Assembly: GCA_016926155.1 (NCBI GenBank)
Contig: JAFGPC010000163.1
Span: forward strand, 1-64,000
Direction: 5' to 3'
Source of the DNA: Sedimentisphaerales bacterium
Lineage (GTDB): Bacteria; Planctomycetota; Phycisphaerae; Sedimentisphaerales; Anaerohalosphaeraceae
Length of the DNA: 64,000 nt
Shown here: positions 36,291 to 46,102 of the stretch, piece by piece
How positions within the stretch are numbered: position 1 is the first letter of the stretch
How the letters are laid out: every line of letters starts with the position of its first letter
Translations under genes and position numbers: made by a program
Notes under the pieces: generated by a model
Seen by the model: the letters and a program-made list of their open reading frames with translations, nothing else
The model's database searches: none
What the model was told of the DNA's origin: nothing

Positions 36291-37709
36291 CTATTTCAAC
36301 GGCAGCAATACATACTGCGTGTAATATTCGGTCTGTATTCTCAACAGAACTTTGTCAGTCGCTTTGGAGATTGCGTCATTAAATTCCTTGACGGTGCCGA
36401 CTGGTTTGCGATTTACACTCAAAATCAACATGCCCGGGCGAATCCCAACCTCATAGGCGCTGGAATCCGGCTCCACCTCGGCCACAATAACTCCTGATCC
36501 AGCCTTGTAATCGAATTCCCGGGCCAGCTTTTCATCAAGCTCCTGGACCTGAATCCCAAGTTTGGTTTCGACCACTGCAACTTCAGGTACATCTTCAAAG
36601 GAGCCTATCTTCGCCTTAACCGTGATTTTCTTCCCTTCCCGCCAAATCACAAGATTCACTGTAGAACCAGGCGCGGTCATGCCAACGGCGTTACGGAATG
36701 AGTTCCAGTCGCGTACTTCTTTACCATCATATTCAAGCACTATATCATCCGGCTGCAAACCAGCTTTATCCGCCGGAGAATCCGGTATGACAGAAGCGAT
36801 TAATGCGCCGTGATTGTTCTTCAATCCGAATTCCTCGGCCAGTTCTGGTGTCAGGCCAAATCGATTGGGCCCTACACCCATATAGCCTCGTTCGACCTTG
36901 CCGGAATTGACCAGCTGGTCTTTGATGAATTTGGCCATATTGATCGGGATGGCAAAACCAATGCCCATATAACCACCACTTTGGCTGTAAATCGCCGTAT
37001 TCATACCGATGGCCTTACCGTCGAGATTGAGCAGCGGCCCCCCGCTATTGCCCGGATTGATAGCCGCATCGGTCTGGATGAAATCCTCATACCCTTCGGC
37101 ATCTTCCAGAATTCCAACAGCCCGGCCCTTGGCGCTGACGACACCGACTGTTACAGTCTGGGCCAAACGGAACGGATTACCGACTGCAATGACCCATTCG
37201 CCGATCTCCAGACTATCCGAATCGCCCAATTCGATCACGGGAAGGTTGTCCCCATCCACTTTAATGAGAGCAATATCACTCTTAGGATCAGCCCCGATGA
37301 GCTTGGCCTCGAATTCCCGACCGTCATTGAGGGTTACCATGATTTTATCAGACTGACCGGCAACGTGATTGTTCGTCAAAATATAACCGTCTGAACTGAT
37401 AATAAAACCGGATCCCTGCCCCCGCTGAATCTGTTTTTCAGAAGGTCTTTGAAAACGAGGGCCGAAAAAACGTTGAAAAAATTCATCTTCAAAAGGAGAC
37501 CCATATCCATATGGATTGCGAACCTCCACCGTACGTTCAACATACACCGATACCACGGCAGGGATAACTTTCTTGGCTACGGCTGTAAAGGCTTTGGAAG
37601 TCTGGCGGAGTGTCTGTAATCCATCTTCCGCACAAAGTGGGCTTGCCGCAATGCTCATCGCCAGTGCAACGACGATTATCCAAATACCTATTGTTTTTTT
37701 TCTTTTCAT
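36291..37709 (-). CDS. DegP/HtrA-family periplasmic serine protease (Do)
   Basis: A 472-residue protease-chaperone. I chose ATG 37709, which has AAAGGAC 7 bases before it and gives a basic signal peptide (cleaved near SPLCA). The trypsin-like triad is His115 (LTNNHV), Asp145 (DPKSDIALI) and Ser222 (NPGNSGGPL), and two PDZ domains follow (GYMGVGPNRFGL and ETKLGIQVQEL regions). It degrades or refolds misfolded envelope proteins. It lies 83 bp downstream of the hsp20 gene on the same strand, so both are probably one transcript. Confidence 0.95.
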   Translation of the reverse strand: MKRKKTIGIWIIVVALAMSIAASPLCAEDGLQTLRQTSKAFTAVAKKVIPAVVSVYVERTVEVRNPYGYGSPFEDEFFQRFFGPRFQRPSEKQIQRGQGSGFIISSDGYILTNNHVAGQSDKIMVTLNDGREFEAKLIGADPKSDIALIKVDGDNLPVIELGDSDSLEIGEWVIAVGNPFRLAQTVTVGVVSAKGRAVGILEDAEGYEDFIQTDAAINPGNSGGPLLNLDGKAIGMNTAIYSQSGGYMGIGFAIPINMAKFIKDQLVNSGKVERGYMGVGPNRFGLTPELAEEFGLKNNHGALIASVIPDSPADKAGLQPDDIVLEYDGKEVRDWNSFRNAVGMTAPGSTVNLVIWREGKKITVKAKIGSFEDVPEVAVVETKLGIQVQELDEKLAREFDYKAGSGVIVAEVEPDSSAYEVGIRPGMLILSVNRKPVGTVKEFNDAISKATDKVLLRIQTEYYTQYVLLPLK

Positions 37710-37747
37710 GCGTCTGTCCTTTCTGTCTTGTCTGCGGATCCACAATA

Positions 37748-37774
37748 ACAAGCCCGGTACCGTACCGGACTTGT
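37748..37774 (-). other. intercistronic hairpin between hsp20 and degP
   Basis: ACAAG, a mismatch and CCGGTA pair with TACCGG, a mismatch and CTTGT around three bases. There is no clear T run after it, so a partial terminator or RNA-processing site is as likely as an ending. Confidence 0.35.
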
Positions 37775-37792
37775 TGAAGTGGGCCCCATACT

Positions 37793-38284
37793 TTACTCAC
37801 CCTGGATTGTTATAGTTTTTACCTGTTTTTTTTCGGGATGAAGCTTTGGAATCTTAACTTTAAGCATGCCTTTCTTGTAACGGGCGTCAATCCTGTCCGA
37901 ATTAACCTCGGCCGGCAGTTTGATCATTCGTTTAAACGCCCCATAATGACTTTCACGTTGGTAGAAATCTCTTTCTTCATGGGCGTAATCTTCTTTTTTT
38001 TCTCCCCTGAGGATTAAATGGTCTTGCCGGAGAATCAATTCGATGTCTTTTTCGACCATGCCGGGAAGTTCTGTATTGACATAGACATATTTTCTGTCTT
38101 CAGTTACATCCACATTGGGCGTAAACACTTTGGACATTGGTTCGAATGGTTCCAGCCAAGAACCACCGAAGAAATCGCTAAACAGCTCCCTGTGTATCCG
38201 TTCCATCCAATTCATTGGATTGTCTTGCCGTCGTAACAATTGTTCTTGCTTTTTGTGAATGGGAAGCCATTTTGACAAAACCAT
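37793..38284 (-). CDS. small heat shock protein, Hsp20/alpha-crystallin family
   Basis: A 163-residue chaperone. The ATG at 38284 has an excellent AAGGAGG 8 bases upstream. The alpha-crystallin domain spans about residues 60-155 (TPNVDVTEDRKYVYVNTELPG, then FKRMIKLPAEVNSDRIDARYKKGMLKVKIPK). It binds unfolding proteins in the cytoplasm. Pairing with degP on one transcript points to a stress role for the operon. A sigma-54-like element lies about 80 bases upstream. Confidence 0.93.
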   Translation of the reverse strand: MVLSKWLPIHKKQEQLLRRQDNPMNWMERIHRELFSDFFGGSWLEPFEPMSKVFTPNVDVTEDRKYVYVNTELPGMVEKDIELILRQDHLILRGEKKEDYAHEERDFYQRESHYGAFKRMIKLPAEVNSDRIDARYKKGMLKVKIPKLHPEKKQVKTITIQGE

Positions 38285-38364
38285 AAAAAACACCTCCTTT
38301 CACATCTCTCTTCTACTTCTACTACTTACGTTGTTCAATGTCCATTGTGCCATAAATCTTATTT

Positions 38365-38380
38365 AACAAAACGCGTGCCA
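38365..38380 (-). promoter_or_regulatory. possible sigma-54-type promoter upstream of hsp20
   Basis: On the minus strand CTGGCACG-CGTT-TTGT resembles the -24/-12 consensus TGGCACG-N4-TTGC, with one mismatch in the -12 part. It lies about 80 bases upstream of the hsp20 start. No CIRCE repeat was found here. Confidence 0.3.
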
Positions 38381-38498
38381 GACTTTACAAAACAACCCTA
38401 ACTGTTTATAAACGCTTTACTTATCGTAGACGCACAGAGATTCATTTTCTTACACAGACTCTGCCAAATCTGCAGGTTTTTCCCATATGACAGGGAAT

Positions 38499-38532
38499 AA
38501 AAAAGCCCGATATATCTTTTATCGGGCTTTTT
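38499..38532 (-). terminator. terminator after ftsH
   Basis: AAAAAAGCCCGAT (38499-38511) pairs with ATCGGGCTTTTT (38521-38532). The hairpin is symmetric, with T or A runs on both sides, and ends the ftsH transcript on the minus strand 29 bases after its stop. Confidence 0.85.
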
Positions 38533-38561
38533 GGAATAACTTTATTATCAACGAATCTGGC

Positions 38562-40604
38562 TTACGTCTGGTCGGTCGGTTCGGCAGTTTCCGGAGGATT
38601 CGGCCGAGCTGGTTCAGTTGCGCCATTACCTAACTGTTTGGAATCATTCGTTTGCTTGGGCATTTCGTCCGTGTTCTGTTTGCTTTTTTGCTGTTCCAGG
38701 GCCAGGAGCTCTCCTACGGTTGGTTTGTCGAGGGCGCCTCCATTCAGAATTGTTTTAACATCTTCAGCATCAAGAGTCTCATATTTGATCAACGCCTTGG
38801 CCAACTCATCGAGTTGTGCCTTATTCTCGGAAATGATTTGTCGAGCCATTCCATATCCCTGCTCGATCAGACGCTTTACTTCCTGATCGATTAATTCGGC
38901 CGTCCGCTGAGAATATTCCGTACCCGGACCAAAATAATATTCTTTCGCCGGATCACCGGAATAATTGATCGGTCCCATTTCTTCGCCCATACCCCAAGTC
39001 ATGACCATCTCACGGGCCAGTCTCGTGGCCTGCTGGATGTCGGATTGGGCGCCGCTGCTGATATCGTCGCAAAACAGCTCTTCAGCGATCCGACCGGCAA
39101 AACAGACCTGCAATAAAGCCATACAGTACCGTTTGGTGTAATAGGTCCGATCTTTCTCCGGGAGGGCAAATGTAGCGCCCCCCATGGGACCTCGAGGGAT
39201 AATGCTGACTTTATGAAGCGGATCAGCGTCTTTAAGCAGTGCCTGAACCAGGGCATGGCCTGCTTCATGATAGGCGGTGAGTTTCTTGTCATTCTCATCG
39301 ATCATGCGGCTTCGTTTGGCGCGGCCCCATCGGACTTTGTCGCGGGCTTCTTCCATGTCCGACATTTCCACGAAGTCTTTATCGGCCATGCTGGCGCTGA
39401 TGGCGGCTTCGTTGATCAGCGCTTCCAACTCAGCCCCGCTGAACATGGGCGTGCCTCGAGCCAGACGTTCAAAGTCCACATTTGGACCAATCTTGATCTT
39501 GCGAGAGTGCACTTCCAGAATTTTGACGCGCCCTTTCAGATCGGGCAGCGGCACAACCACCTGCCGGTCAAACCGTCCCGGGCGGGTCAGGGCGTGATCC
39601 AGGATATCGGCACGGTTGGTCGCGGCAATCACAATCACCTGATCATCCGTATCAAAACCGTCCATCTCTACAAGAATAGCGTTAAGGGTCTGCTCTCGCT
39701 CGTCGTGACCACCGCTGACAAATCCGGGCCCGCGTTTTTTGCCGATTGCATCGATTTCATCGAGGAAAATGATGCAGGGGGCATTTTCCTTGGCCTGTTT
39801 AAACAGGTCGCGAACCCGGCTGGCGCCCACACCTACAAACATTTCAACAAAATCACTACCGGCAATACTGAAGAACGGAACTTCCGCTTCCCCGGCAATA
39901 GCTTTAGCCAGAAGAGTTTTACCACATCCAGGAGGTCCAACGAGCAAAACACCACGCGGAATTCGCCCTCCGATCTTTTTAAACTTTTTTGGATTTTTCA
40001 GAAACTCGATGGTTTCGGCAACTTCTTCCTTGGCCTCTTCAATACCCGCTACGTTCTCAAATGTAATTTTTGTTTCCTTGCCGCGGAGTTTATGCTTGCT
40101 GCGGCCGAAGTTCATCAACATACCCCCGCCCCCGGCTCGCATATTCCGGATGACGATAAAATAGATGAATCCAACGATCAGCAACAAAGGGATCAGCTGC
40201 CATAGAAACGGCGTCCAGTTATCCGGTGCCGAGTAATCCACTTCCACTTTTTTTTCGCCAAGCCATGTAACGAAATCCTTGGGTAATGTGTCAGGATCAT
40301 AATTTAACTGGAAAACTTCCGGAGCATCTGCAGGACGATTGTTGAGGGCTTCTTTGGAATACTTCCCCACAATCTTGCGTTTGGGGGCCTGAAACTCAAC
40401 GCTTTCGACCTGTCCCTTTTCGATCGCATCTTTAAATTCCGTATAACTGATCTTTTCCACGTTGCCCGTCTGGGCCCAATAGGAAAAGATAACAATCAAA
40501 AGGATACCGAGAATCAGCCAGCCCAAAGGACTGCGGTTATACCGTTGCAAAGGGCTTCGTCCAAGCCCTTTGGGTTTTTGTTCCTGTTGCGGATTTGTGC
40601 TCAT
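38562..40604 (-). CDS. ftsH: ATP-dependent zinc metalloprotease FtsH
   Basis: A 680-residue membrane-bound AAA+ protease that removes misfolded membrane proteins and some regulators. Two membrane segments (about 29-43 and 135-152) flank a periplasmic domain. The AAA module has Walker A GPPGCGKT (223-230), Walker B IIFLDEID (278-285) and the SRH region RPGRFDRQ. The zinc site is HEAGH (446-450), with a later Asp. The C-terminal ~50 residues are an acidic, Asn/Gln/Pro-rich tail. Length is normal. Confidence 0.97.
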   Translation of the reverse strand: MSTNPQQEQKPKGLGRSPLQRYNRSPLGWLILGILLIVIFSYWAQTGNVEKISYTEFKDAIEKGQVESVEFQAPKRKIVGKYSKEALNNRPADAPEVFQLNYDPDTLPKDFVTWLGEKKVEVDYSAPDNWTPFLWQLIPLLLIVGFIYFIVIRNMRAGGGGMLMNFGRSKHKLRGKETKITFENVAGIEEAKEEVAETIEFLKNPKKFKKIGGRIPRGVLLVGPPGCGKTLLAKAIAGEAEVPFFSIAGSDFVEMFVGVGASRVRDLFKQAKENAPCIIFLDEIDAIGKKRGPGFVSGGHDEREQTLNAILVEMDGFDTDDQVIVIAATNRADILDHALTRPGRFDRQVVVPLPDLKGRVKILEVHSRKIKIGPNVDFERLARGTPMFSGAELEALINEAAISASMADKDFVEMSDMEEARDKVRWGRAKRSRMIDENDKKLTAYHEAGHALVQALLKDADPLHKVSIIPRGPMGGATFALPEKDRTYYTKRYCMALLQVCFAGRIAEELFCDDISSGAQSDIQQATRLAREMVMTWGMGEEMGPINYSGDPAKEYYFGPGTEYSQRTAELIDQEVKRLIEQGYGMARQIISENKAQLDELAKALIKYETLDAEDVKTILNGGALDKPTVGELLALEQQKSKQNTDEMPKQTNDSKQLGNGATEPARPNPPETAEPTDQT

Positions 40605-40697
40605 GGACCTCTATTTCAGTTGAACTTGTTTATGTCGATTTGATAATACTGAATCGTTTCTGGATTTATCATGACGTAACAGAAAAACACCCCCGGC

Positions 40698-41237
40698 TTA
40701 CCATGCCACTTCCATAAGTTCTACCACGCGAGCCGCCGCTCGATTCACGGCGACATCAGCGGCATAGTCGAAACTCTGATTCAATTGCGTTGAATAACTG
40801 GCTGAAGCCATTACTTGTTCATTGTTAATCATCAGGTCCCCGGTTCTCAGATTTTTCCAGCTTACCGAAACAACCGCCGTTGTTTCCAACTCCAGGGGGA
40901 CTCCTTCATATCGTTCCCAGGCCAGAACGCCGGCGTAGATGGATAGCTGTCCACTCAACACCGAATCGGCTAGATCCCGATCGGAAATGATCTTATACGG
41001 GGTTTGCGCTTCAATTCGTTTGCAGACGGCATCTGTCAGATCATACTCATGGCCGCGGCGATAGCTCTGGCTGTCAAACATTTCCACATACACTGTGGAA
41101 ACAGAATCTGGATATAACCATTGGTTACTATAGGAATCCAGTCCGCCAATATCGCATCCCGTCAACAGAACCATCACTATTGTCGCCGGGGCTAACCATA
41201 AGGTTAAATTCATTATCGATCTATTGATACGTTTCAT
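40698..41237 (-). CDS. LptE-like lipoprotein of the outer membrane LPS-assembly complex
   Basis: A 179-residue protein. The ATG at 41237 has GAGG about 9 bases upstream and gives a signal peptide ending in VLLTGC, a lipobox. The mature part begins GGLDSYSNQWLYPDSVSTVYVEMF, with two beta-rich halves and a central helix (LTDAVCKRIEAQTPYKI), the pattern of the LptE/RlpB family. It would plug the LptD channel, whose gene (partial) lies at the right end of the window. It starts 44 bases after the BamD-like gene stops, in one probable operon. Confidence 0.7.
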   Translation of the reverse strand: MKRINRSIMNLTLWLAPATIVMVLLTGCDIGGLDSYSNQWLYPDSVSTVYVEMFDSQSYRRGHEYDLTDAVCKRIEAQTPYKIISDRDLADSVLSGQLSIYAGVLAWERYEGVPLELETTAVVSVSWKNLRTGDLMINNEQVMASASYSTQLNQSFDYAADVAVNRAAARVVELMEVAW

Positions 41238-41281
41238 TTTACGTTGCCTCGATACCAAGATCGGCTGCTTTTCCATCGATT

Positions 41282-42397
41282 TTAACGTTCCGTCGATTCT
41301 TTTTTCCCGGCCTCGAGCAGATCTGCGAGTCCAAACCAACTATCCAAAAATCCCTCGGTGACCTCAAAAAACTTACGTGAGGTTTTTGTTTTCCGTTCCA
41401 GCGTCTGCCGCACTATCGACCCGGCCGGTTGTACTTTCACGCCGGCCATCCGGGCAGCGTTCGTATCCGGCCATTTATCCACCACCGTCCGATAATAATA
41501 GCTTGCAGCTTCCAGGTTTCCGACCTTCTCATAATATTCACCCGTCGTGTACTGTTTATACGCCAACTGCTCCCGAATCAGGTCAAGCTTTTGCTGGATT
41601 TCTCGTTGCTCAGAATCCTCCGGGTAACGTAACTGGTAATTCTGGTAATAGCTGCGGGCGCTGATCAGACTGGCATGGTCATAGAAAGGACCACGGTAGG
41701 CCGAATGGAGGCTTTGTGCCATCTTCAGAAGAGCGGTTTGCCCCATTTCGCCGGTCGGCCAGCGATTGGAGATTTCCGCCCATGTTTCATAGGCATCCAG
41801 GTATTCGTTGCGTTTTTCGAAGCTCTGAGCCAGAGTAATCAAGGCTCGTTTGGCGATGGGTGCATCACCGGCTCGGTCGGCAACCCGGCGCATGATCTTA
41901 TCACCTTCCTCATATGCCGAGAGATTGAGCACCCTTAAAACCTGCCTTTTCTGACCGTTAAGATAGGCTGTACCAATTGAAAATTCCCGTTCCATTGCCG
42001 ATTCATACAGCCAGCTATCGGGCCATTTGTCCATAAAATCATCATAGTGACGGATCGCCTCGACCCATTTATTCTGGCCAAACAACACCTCTGCTTCTAA
42101 ATAAGCATCTAGATCCTCCCCAGCGATCCCCGGAAAATCTGCTTTGAGTAGCTCCAGAGCCTTCAGAGCTGCGTCCACTTCGCCGGCATTGATCAGCCTT
42201 TTAAAGGCTGCCACACGTTCCAGAAACCGTCCATACGCTGTTTGCCCCAGTGGCTGCCAAGAACCATCGGGGCGCAGGTGAAGGGTTTGGCTCTGTGCAG
42301 GTGCCGTCGTCTCGGCCTCCTGAGCCTGGATGCCTGTTCCTGCCCAAATAGCCCAAATTAAAACTATAAAACAACACTGTATCCCTCGAACATGCAT
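41282..42397 (-). CDS. BamD/YfiO-like outer-membrane assembly protein with TPR repeats
   Basis: A 371-residue protein with a signal peptide (ATG 42397, AAGGA 7 bases upstream) and no lipobox Cys at the usual place. The mature part consists of TPR-like helical pairs (GEVDAALKALELLKADFPG, FGQNKWVEAIRHYDDFMDKWP, KNEYLDAYETWAEISNRWP), ending with a YfiO/BamD-type stretch (YYEKVGNLEAASYYYRTVVDKWP). It may help fold outer-membrane proteins or transport lipoproteins. BamD is the closest family I recognise, but the lack of a clear lipobox leaves other TPR proteins possible. Confidence 0.7.
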   Translation of the reverse strand: MHVRGIQCCFIVLIWAIWAGTGIQAQEAETTAPAQSQTLHLRPDGSWQPLGQTAYGRFLERVAAFKRLINAGEVDAALKALELLKADFPGIAGEDLDAYLEAEVLFGQNKWVEAIRHYDDFMDKWPDSWLYESAMEREFSIGTAYLNGQKRQVLRVLNLSAYEEGDKIMRRVADRAGDAPIAKRALITLAQSFEKRNEYLDAYETWAEISNRWPTGEMGQTALLKMAQSLHSAYRGPFYDHASLISARSYYQNYQLRYPEDSEQREIQQKLDLIREQLAYKQYTTGEYYEKVGNLEAASYYYRTVVDKWPDTNAARMAGVKVQPAGSIVRQTLERKTKTSRKFFEVTEGFLDSWFGLADLLEAGKKESTER

Positions 42398-42437
42398 GAG
42401 CAAATCCTTCCAGCCCAATAATACAAAAAACCACCCT

Positions 42438-42465
42438 ATTATACTATTGTATAAAGAGTCTGCAA
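42438..42465 (-). promoter_or_regulatory. promoter of the bamD-like/lptE operon
   Basis: On the minus strand TTGCAG (42460-42465) and TATAAT (42438-42443) are separated by 16 bases. The transcript would start near 42431, giving a leader of about 35 bases. Confidence 0.55.
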
Positions 42466-42674
42466 ACCTCTTTGGCGTGATTCTGTATTTTGCGGATTGG
42501 GCAAAAAATGGTTCTCATCCCCAATGAGTCCTTTATTTCATCAGTTTACTCACTTCTGGCGGGTTGTAATTAAAGGCTGATTTTGCTATTTTAGAGAGAA
42601 AGGCGTTTTGCTTACGAAAAAAGAGAGATTTCATGCCATAGGACGGCTAATTTTAAAATGATCGGAGAGGTGAT

Positions 42675-45383
42675 ATGTATAAATTGATTATCGGAATCGT
42701 CGGGCTGATTTGTGTCTCCGTGGGGCCTCTTTATGCCGACGAAAACAACCAAAAAGAGGCGGATAAGAAATCCGAAAGCCAACAAAAGGAACTCAAGCTG
42801 GAAGATCTGATCCCGGACAAGAGCCCTTTTGGCCCATCCGCGAGCAGAATGAAATTCAATCATGACGGCACCTATGCGGCGTACTTATACAGGCCGTATA
42901 AGGAACGACGGCACGGAAACGACTTGTATCTCTTCAACACGCAGACGAAGGAAAGCATACGCATCACAATGGCCTCTGTGATGGCCGAATTCCAGGACTC
43001 TACACGGAAGGTCATTGAGGACCGAAAGAAGAAGGCGAAAAACAAATTATCGGAGAAGAAAAAAGAAAAGGGTAAGGAAACCGAACAAGAAAAAAAGGAA
43101 AACCAAAAAGAGCAGAATGACAAAGACACGGAAGTCGACAAGAAAGAAGAATCTGTAGACTCCTTCTCTCCTGACGAAGATGAAGATCAAAACGAAGGGG
43201 AGAAAAAAAATGAATCACAGAAAGAGACAAACAAAGAGGAAGAGCAGGACGATCAGGAACGCGAGTTCATGGAGCGGGGTGATTGGGTTAGCGACAAAGA
43301 CGCCGACGACGAAAAGGCTCCTCGCTATGGTGGGATCAGTACTTTTGTCTGGTCTCCTGTGTCACACGAGTTGTTGTATATCTCGGAGGGGGATATCTAT
43401 CGGTACAAACTCGAAGACAAGTCAATTACCCGATTGACACATACACACGACAATGAATCTTCCGTGAAGTGGCTTCCCAACGCTAAAGGGTACCTGTTTC
43501 GCAGAGGCAGCGCCTTGATGCGGATTGTATTTGGAGAGGATACCAAACGGCAGCTCGACCCTACATTTCCTAAGGGCGACAGCCTGGCAGACTATGAACT
43601 CAGTCCCGATGGACGAAAGATCGCGTTTCTGACCAGTAAACAGACCAAAGCCCCACAGAGCAGCAAGGTCGAGATCGCCAGTTACCGTGATCGTCTTATG
43701 AAGGCCCGGGAAGTGACACGTCAAGTATCCGACGATGAATTGGGAGAATACGAAATACGTGTCTATGTCTACCAACTCAGCGATAAGCTTGATGAGAATG
43801 ACAAGCTGAGCGAGGTATTCGTTGGCAAAAAAACGTTACCCAGCGACGAAGTACGGGCTTTGACCTGGTCTCCCGACTCACAACACCTGGCATTTCTCGT
43901 TTATGAACAGGATTCGGCTCTGATTAAGATCTTCGAGGCACGACTGGAAGAACAAACAGATAAGGAAAACAACAAAAAAGACCAAAAAGAAAATGAAGAG
44001 GGCACTGACAAGGAAAAAGATGCCGAATCGGATGACGAAAAAGAACCCGATCTGAAAGCCAAAGAAGTCTTCCGCTTCCTGCATTACGGCGGGCCCAACA
44101 CCCCTAGAATGATGGAGATGTTCTATCTGGCAGACAACCATCACATTGTATACATGAGCGAACAGACCGGCTTTCGTCACATGCACGTTCTCAATCCGCT
44201 TTACGAGAGTACCCGGCCCCTAACCCAGGGATCTTTTGAGGTTTATCCCATCGAGATCAGCAAGGACCGTAAGTGGATTTTCGTCAGCGCTACCAAAGAA
44301 CACCCCTCTCGCACCGACATTTACAAGGTCTCCACAAAATCGGGTAAGATGGTTCGCCTGACACAAGATATGGGTGTACATAGTGATCCGGCCGTCAGTC
44401 CGGACGGAACCAGGGTCCTATGCAATCTAGCCAGTTATGATTTTCTCAAAGAGCTGATTTACCTTGACACGGAGAAAAAAGAACACAAGGTACTTACCGA
44501 TTCCCACCCGCAAAAAGCCAAAGAGTTCGCTGAGCCCAAACCGACATTCTTTGATTACAAAAATCGACACGGTCATACAATTTACGGTATGGGTTTTAAG
44601 CCGGAGGGCTGGAAAAAAGGCGACAAGCGGCCATGTCTGATCTATTTCTACGGGGGACCTCTCGGAACACGCAAACAGGTTGTTCAGGCCTCCTATAGCG
44701 AATATGTCTACGCTTTCCCCTATTATATGGCCCAAAAGCACGGCTATATCGCAGTTGCGATTGATCCACGAGGCAATAGTGGCTATGCGGGTGTATTCGA
44801 AAAAGCTAATTTCGGCCAGGTAGGCGAGCCTCAGGTCGAGGACCTTGTGGACGGTGTGGATTACCTCGTGAAGAAATGGGGTGTCGATCCGAAGCGTGTG
44901 GCAATCCATGGCTGGAGCTTTGGCGGCTTTCAAACACAGATGTGCATGTACACCGAGCCGAATGTATTTGCCGCCGGTATTGCCGGGGCCGGTCCAACCG
45001 AATGGGAAAATTATAATTCCTGGTACACACGGCATGCCATTGGAGAAAGTGAGCCGGGCAAGGCCACGCTGAAGGAATTCTCCCTTGTACCGTTGGCCAA
45101 GAACCTCAAAGGGTATCTGCTTCTGGTGCACGGGATGGAAGACGATAACGTTCTGTACCAGGATACGGTTAAGGTCTACCGCGAGCTATTGAAGGCGGGC
45201 AAGGAAACCCTTGTCGATCTGTTCCTGGATCCAACCGGCGGTCATGGACTGGGCGGCGATATCAAAAAAATCGGCCGATACCGTAAGTATGAACAATTCC
45301 TTCTTCGGACCATTGGGGAGTACAATCCAGACCGGGAAGATCCCCAACATGGCGATAAGTCGAAAAAGCAAGAGAATAAGTAG
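42675..45383 (+). CDS. S9-family prolyl oligopeptidase-like serine peptidase with charged inserts
   Basis: A 902-residue exported peptidase starting after GGAGAGG, with a signal peptide (cleaved near LYADE). A beta-propeller region comes first and an alpha/beta hydrolase domain last, with catalytic Ser748 (GWSFGG), Asp823 (HGMEDDNV) and His857 (GGHGLG). Two highly charged Lys/Glu/Asp/Gln/Asn segments (about residues 115-215 and 420-465) interrupt the propeller and look disordered. Homologues act on short peptides or acyl-peptides in the periplasm. An ordinary S9 member has about 650-750 residues, so the inserts explain the extra length. Confidence 0.9.
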   Translation: MYKLIIGIVGLICVSVGPLYADENNQKEADKKSESQQKELKLEDLIPDKSPFGPSASRMKFNHDGTYAAYLYRPYKERRHGNDLYLFNTQTKESIRITMASVMAEFQDSTRKVIEDRKKKAKNKLSEKKKEKGKETEQEKKENQKEQNDKDTEVDKKEESVDSFSPDEDEDQNEGEKKNESQKETNKEEEQDDQEREFMERGDWVSDKDADDEKAPRYGGISTFVWSPVSHELLYISEGDIYRYKLEDKSITRLTHTHDNESSVKWLPNAKGYLFRRGSALMRIVFGEDTKRQLDPTFPKGDSLADYELSPDGRKIAFLTSKQTKAPQSSKVEIASYRDRLMKAREVTRQVSDDELGEYEIRVYVYQLSDKLDENDKLSEVFVGKKTLPSDEVRALTWSPDSQHLAFLVYEQDSALIKIFEARLEEQTDKENNKKDQKENEEGTDKEKDAESDDEKEPDLKAKEVFRFLHYGGPNTPRMMEMFYLADNHHIVYMSEQTGFRHMHVLNPLYESTRPLTQGSFEVYPIEISKDRKWIFVSATKEHPSRTDIYKVSTKSGKMVRLTQDMGVHSDPAVSPDGTRVLCNLASYDFLKELIYLDTEKKEHKVLTDSHPQKAKEFAEPKPTFFDYKNRHGHTIYGMGFKPEGWKKGDKRPCLIYFYGGPLGTRKQVVQASYSEYVYAFPYYMAQKHGYIAVAIDPRGNSGYAGVFEKANFGQVGEPQVEDLVDGVDYLVKKWGVDPKRVAIHGWSFGGFQTQMCMYTEPNVFAAGIAGAGPTEWENYNSWYTRHAIGESEPGKATLKEFSLVPLAKNLKGYLLLVHGMEDDNVLYQDTVKVYRELLKAGKETLVDLFLDPTGGHGLGGDIKKIGRYRKYEQFLLRTIGEYNPDREDPQHGDKSKKQENK

Positions 45384-45469
45384 AATTTAGATTTTTTTTC
45401 TGTTTTATTACAAAAAATATTACGTCTGGTTGCGATTCAGAACTCGAGACCTTGCAGGAAAGGAAGTGG

Positions 45470-46063
45470 ATGACGGGCTGGCTGTTTCCAAACGGACAAG
45501 ACAGGATAACAACCCGCAAAATGCTGGCCGCCCAGATGATTATTGTAGGGGTTGTTGTTCTGATTGTCTTCCTGGGTGTGAAGTTTCAACACAAACGCCA
45601 GATTCGTCTGGCTGTATATACCTGTACAGATGGAGGTTACAGTATTCTTTTCCCGGAACCTCCCGTTGAGTTATGTCGATTGGCCATCGCTCCGGACGGG
45701 CCGATCCGTTTTTTTGTCATTCAGCAGCGAACCGAGGATTTTTTTTGTACGATAGAATACGGCGATTATCCTTTGGAATATTCTAAAGAGACACCTGGCG
45801 ATGTCATTCTGGATTCTATACGGGATGAAATAATAAAGAGTAACAAAGGAATACTGCAGTTTGAGACACGTTTTTTACTCAACAATCTGCCGGCAAGACG
45901 CCTCCAGATTTACATTGAAGAGGCCACGATTCATGCCCTGCTGATCCTGTCTGGCCGGCGACAGTATCAAGTGATTATAGTTACTGCAACGGATGAAAGA
46001 CAATATGAGCAGGCAGATGATATTCTGCAATCCATGCAGATCACTCCTCCGAAGGGAACTTGA
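45470..46063 (+). CDS. hypothetical membrane-anchored protein
   Basis: A 197-residue protein with an ATG at 45470 preceded by AAGGA. A hydrophobic segment near residues 20-45 (MIIVGVVVLIVFLG) anchors it; the rest, about 150 residues, is soluble and probably periplasmic, with mixed alpha/beta character. I do not recognise a family. It lies 86 bp after the S9 peptidase gene on the same strand, so it may be cotranscribed and share its role. Confidence 0.65.
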   Translation: MTGWLFPNGQDRITTRKMLAAQMIIVGVVVLIVFLGVKFQHKRQIRLAVYTCTDGGYSILFPEPPVELCRLAIAPDGPIRFFVIQQRTEDFFCTIEYGDYPLEYSKETPGDVILDSIRDEIIKSNKGILQFETRFLLNNLPARRLQIYIEEATIHALLILSGRRQYQVIIVTATDERQYEQADDILQSMQITPPKGT

Positions 46064-46102
46064 GAGTTATCTAAAAAATAGGTCTGTCTGAAATCACCGA
46101 AA

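Noticed and set aside
39213-40205. 330-codon open frame antisense to ftsH
   Set aside because: It is a shadow of the ftsH coding sequence.
43000-43310. Low-complexity GA/AA-rich stretch that could be a repeat array or sequencing artefact
   Set aside because: It stays in frame with the S9 peptidase and codes for a charged insert.
44427-45131. 234-codon open frame antisense to the S9 peptidase
   Set aside because: No signal, family or ribosome binding site supports it.
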